Translations under genes and position numbers: made by a program | Source: Candidatus Woesearchaeota archaeon | Lineage (GTDB): Archaea; Nanobdellota; Nanobdellia; Woesearchaeales; GW2011-AR9 | Assembly: GCA_018303045.1 (NCBI GenBank) | Contig: JAGVYX010000070.1 | Coordinates: forward strand, 1 to 6,211 | Length of the DNA stretch: 6,211 nt | Direction: 5' to 3' | Part shown: piece by piece, positions 4,607 through 6,211 of the stretch | Numbering within the stretch: position 1 is the stretch's first letter | Layout of the letters: every line of letters begins with the position of its first letter | The notes under the pieces: generated by a model | Told to the model about the DNA's origin: nothing | Seen by the model: the letters and a program-made list of their open reading frames with translations, nothing else | Databases searched by the model: none

Positions 4607-5158
4607 ATGATGCGTTTGCTTTCGGATATTAGAAGATTGAGGAAAAAATATAATCTGGCCCAGAAAGATTTAGCCCGGGAATCGGGAGTGTCGCAGAGTT
4701 TAATTGCCAAAATTGAATCTGGAACGGTAGAACCAAGTTATTCTAAGGCGATAAATTTGTTTCAGGTATTAGAACAGCATCAAAATAAACTGGAGACTAA
4801 AGCCGGGGAAGTAATGACTAAAAAAGTAATTACCGTAAGCAAACAAGATTCATTGGAGCAGGTGATTAAATTGATGAAAAAACATAATATTTCCCAAATA
4901 CCAGTTCTGGAGCATTCTTTGGTATGCGGGTTAGTTACTGAAAATGCTATTTTGGAAAAAACGATCTCTTCTTTAGGCCGAATTGCTCATTTAAAAGTAA
5001 TTGATGTGATGGCCGATGCTCCTCCGATGATTTCTCCGGCTGCCGGATTAAGAACGGTATTGGAATTGTTGCGTGATTCTTCTACGGTATTAGTTATGGA
5101 GAAGGGCCAATTGCAGGGCATTATTTCTAAAAGCAATGTTTTAGGAAAAAGGGATTAA
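4607..5158 (+). CDS. Transcriptional regulator: N-terminal HTH plus two CBS domains (COG3620-like)
   Basis: A DNA-binding regulator of about 183 aa. Numbering from a TTG at 4604, residues 5-60 form a Cro/C1-type HTH (LRKKYNLAQKDLARESGVSQ, then SLIAKIESG). Residues about 66-120 are CBS 1 (VMTKKVITVSK, then HNISQIPVLE) and about 132-182 are CBS 2 (VIDVMADAPP, then GQLQGIISKSNVL). This HTH-CBS layout is typical of archaeal regulators. CBS pairs bind adenosyl compounds; SAM and methylthioadenosine binding is known for an archaeal example (MJ0100). Transcribed away from the metK operon, it is a natural candidate to sense SAM and control metK; that is inference. The start could be ATG 4607, ATG 4610 or TTG 4604. 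I prefer an ATG because the TATA-like box at 4578 predicts transcription from about 4608. Confidence 0.9.
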   Translation: MMRLLSDIRRLRKKYNLAQKDLARESGVSQSLIAKIESGTVEPSYSKAINLFQVLEQHQNKLETKAGEVMTKKVITVSKQDSLEQVIKLMKKHNISQIPVLEHSLVCGLVTENAILEKTISSLGRIAHLKVIDVMADAPPMISPAAGLRTVLELLRDSSTVLVMEKGQLQGIISKSNVLGKRD

Positions 5159-5173
5159 GTTTAGGCAAAAATA

Positions 5174-5204
5174 GCCAGAAATCATTGATTCCAATCATCC
5201 TGGC
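5174..5204 (+). other. Imperfect hairpin after the HTH-CBS gene
   Basis: GCCAG (5174-5178) pairs with CTGGC (5200-5204), and ATCATTG (5181-5187) with CAATCAT (5192-5198) except one C-C mismatch. The loop is ATTC. No T run follows. A second GCCAG/CTGGC pair (5216-5220 and 5248-5252) could form an alternative stem. It may mark the 3' end of the regulator mRNA. Confidence 0.4.
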
Positions 5205-5300
5205 GCTCTTGACAAGCCAGCTTTATCTTGCTCTGAGAATAATATAACTGGCCCCATATAACTTATCCCTTACTAAAAATTAATACTCTATATTCTAATA

Positions 5301-5310
5301 TTTAATATAA
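5301..5310 (+). promoter_or_regulatory. TATA-like box of the second 102-aa gene
   Basis: TTTAATATAA is centred about 28 bases before the TTG at 5334, predicting a leaderless transcript. Nine of its bases match the box at 2337-2345. Confidence 0.55.
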
Positions 5311-5333
5311 GGCAGTTCCTTTAATTTAATTAT

Positions 5334-5642
5334 TTGGCAAAATCAGATCTAATCTCCCTGGAAGATTTAATGGATGATACACCTGAGCATTTTAAAACCT
5401 TCAGGAGTTTATTATTTATGGCTCTTTTAGACCCTGCCGATGATATTCGGGAGATGGTTATTACTGAAATTAACAAGAATATGGAGAATTTTCTTCGTAA
5501 AATTTATGCGCGGGATCAAAAGATTTATGCTGGGATAACCGATAACTTAGGAAAGTTATACACGGTCTATGTTGCTGACCTTCCCCAGACTTATCAAAAT
5601 CAGCCAGCAGTCCCCCATTCTTTTGATTTAGATGCTAATTAA
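5334..5642 (+). CDS. 102-aa protein of unknown family, paralogue B
   Basis: It is the same length as the product of 2383-2691 and aligns along its whole length with two single-residue gaps. Shared features are the Met-Ala start, LxxL near residues 9-12, NxxxxNxLR..YA, KIYA, LYT.Y, DLP..Y and the C-terminal LDAN. It is more acidic at the N-terminus (LEDLMDDTPEH). Function is unknown; the conserved C-terminal half with several Tyr and the invariant DLP is the likely functional core. The start is TTG at 5334, with an in-frame TAA just upstream (5322-5324). An ATG at 5370 follows a GGAAG but would drop N-terminal residues shared with paralogue A. The stop overlaps the convergent metK remnant by 8 bp. 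Strong divergence with conserved frame and length indicates that both copies are real genes. Confidence 0.85.
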   Translation: MAKSDLISLEDLMDDTPEHFKTFRSLLFMALLDPADDIREMVITEINKNMENFLRKIYARDQKIYAGITDNLGKLYTVYVADLPQTYQNQPAVPHSFDLDAN

Positions 5643-5841
5643 GTTCTTTTTTTGCAGTATTAAGTCTGGTGATTTTAGGTAAGTATTGAGTTTTTGGCTT
5701 TAGCGCAAAAAATGTGAAAACCAACTGCCTAATAATTTCTTTAGGCCTGAACTCAAAATGGTTCTTGACTAAAGTAACAATTATATCGCTTTTCTGCACT
5801 GAAGACAAATAGTTGCTAGTTGCAATTTGAAGTTGAACCAT
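5635..5841 (-). pseudogene. Decayed second copy of metK (C-terminal fragment)
   Basis: This 68-codon frame holds a clear piece of S-adenosylmethionine synthetase. Residues 19-40 (IVTLVKNHFEFRPKEIIRQL region) align without gaps to MetK residues 326-347 with most positions identical. At DNA level 5721-5747 is identical over 27 bases to 3148-3174 in metK. After that the frame keeps LKP but lacks the essential GHFGR segment, then shows a weak match to the MetK tail. The part before residue 19 does not resemble MetK and the active-site motifs are absent, so it cannot make SAM. Most differences in the aligned block are conservative (Arg to Lys, Asp to Glu), suggesting that the copy diverged as a working gene before it decayed. 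Some expression as a short peptide is not excluded. Confidence 0.85.
5647..5653 (+). terminator. T-tract terminator after the second 102-aa gene
   Basis: A run of seven T begins five bases after the TAA at 5640-5642, with no hairpin before it. This is typical of archaeal termination. Confidence 0.45.
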
Positions 5842-5857
5842 CGCGTTACTCGTAAAC

Positions 5858-5871
5858 GATAAAAATTTAAA
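5858..5871 (+). promoter_or_regulatory. TATA-like box of the ParB-like gene
   Basis: GATAAAAATTTAAA is centred about 29 bases before the ATG at 5894. There is no Shine-Dalgarno, so a leaderless mRNA is likely. Confidence 0.5.
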
Positions 5872-5893
5872 GCAGATTAATCATCATAATCGC

Positions 5894-6211
5894 ATGTTTG
5901 ATAAATCATTGCCAAAAATACTTGCAGATAATTGTTTCGGCCGCATACCAGCTAATAAAAAAGTATGGGCTCTTGATGTTCCTATAACTAAAATGTCGCT
6001 TTCTAAACTGGATTGGCAGTTTGATATTCCTTTCTGGAAGCATGGCAAAAAAAAATATGCAATAACCCCCAATCAAGTACTGAATAATAAAAGAAAATAC
6101 TTATACCAATATAACAGAATAAAGAACTCCAACTTAAAATTTCCTATTGACATTGCAAAGAACGAAAAGGGCAGGTGGGAAATATTAGATGGGCTCCATC
6201 GGCTCGTTAAA
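5894..6211 (+). CDS. ParB-like domain protein, N-terminal part, runs off the window
   Basis: An ATG opens 106 codons without a stop to the last base of the window. Near residues 84-105 the product reads PIDIAKNEKGRWEILDGLHRL. The pattern of a hydrophobic strand, then Gly, then I-L-D-G-x-H-R resembles the nucleotide-binding core of ParB/sulfiredoxin-like domains (conserved DG.HR at residues 99-103). Residues 36-60 (KLDWQFDIPFWKHGKKKYAITPNQ) look like a lead-in specific to a ParB-like subgroup. Whether it binds DNA, has CTPase or nuclease activity, or does something else cannot be told from this half. It is divergent from the metK remnant (52-bp gap) with its own TATA-like box. The frame is continuous and the codon use resembles its neighbours. 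Confidence 0.75.
   Translation, partial: MFDKSLPKILADNCFGRIPANKKVWALDVPITKMSLSKLDWQFDIPFWKHGKKKYAITPNQVLNNKRKYLYQYNRIKNSNLKFPIDIAKNEKGRWEILDGLHRLVK

Noticed and set aside
5884..6072. 62-codon minus-strand frame in the ParB-like region
   Set aside because: It is antisense to the open + strand frame with the DG.HR motif, and has no recognisable content.

Overview
The window most likely comes from a low-GC archaeon, and the DPANN type (for example a Woesearchaeota-like genome) fits best. Four things point that way: an HTH plus tandem-CBS regulator of the kind widespread in archaea, a DDE transposase resembling ISH3, several genes with TATA-like boxes about 25-30 bases before the start and no Shine-Dalgarno sequence, and small unknown proteins. 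The methionine adenosyltransferase is bacterial-type, so a bacterium is not excluded. Taxonomy is inferred; no search was possible.

Layout. Bases 1-135 are the C-terminal stub of an integrase-type (rve) transposase that loses homology near base 103. Bases 139-741 carry two small minus-strand genes (an exported or lipoprotein-like protein and a three-helix membrane protein) at about 50% GC, clearly richer than the rest. Bases 817-2130 form an insertion sequence with 13-bp terminal inverted repeats, a complete 336-aa transposase, and two strong structured segments. No target-site duplication is visible, so the IS may mark a rearrangement or assembly junction.

Bases 2160-2382 hold a dense promoter region with six copies of a CAAARTTCTCTA-like motif in both orientations, then a 102-aa protein of unknown family (2383-2691). 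A 36-codon ORF follows. metK and an 83-aa unknown ORF are on the minus strand, probably as one operon. An HTH-CBS regulator diverges from them at 4607. A second 102-aa paralogue (5334-5642) is followed, again convergently, by a decayed metK fragment (5635-5841). The window ends inside a ParB-like gene (5894 onward).

Main reading. The unit [102-aa gene -> <- metK] appears twice, the second time with metK reduced to a remnant, which indicates an old segmental duplication. The HTH-CBS regulator sits between the units, divergent from the metK operon. The metK promoter has a TATA-like box bracketed by an 8-bp inverted repeat. CBS pairs are known to bind adenosyl ligands, including SAM in some archaeal proteins, so a SAM-responsive metK control circuit is a reasonable hypothesis. 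It is not shown by sequence alone.
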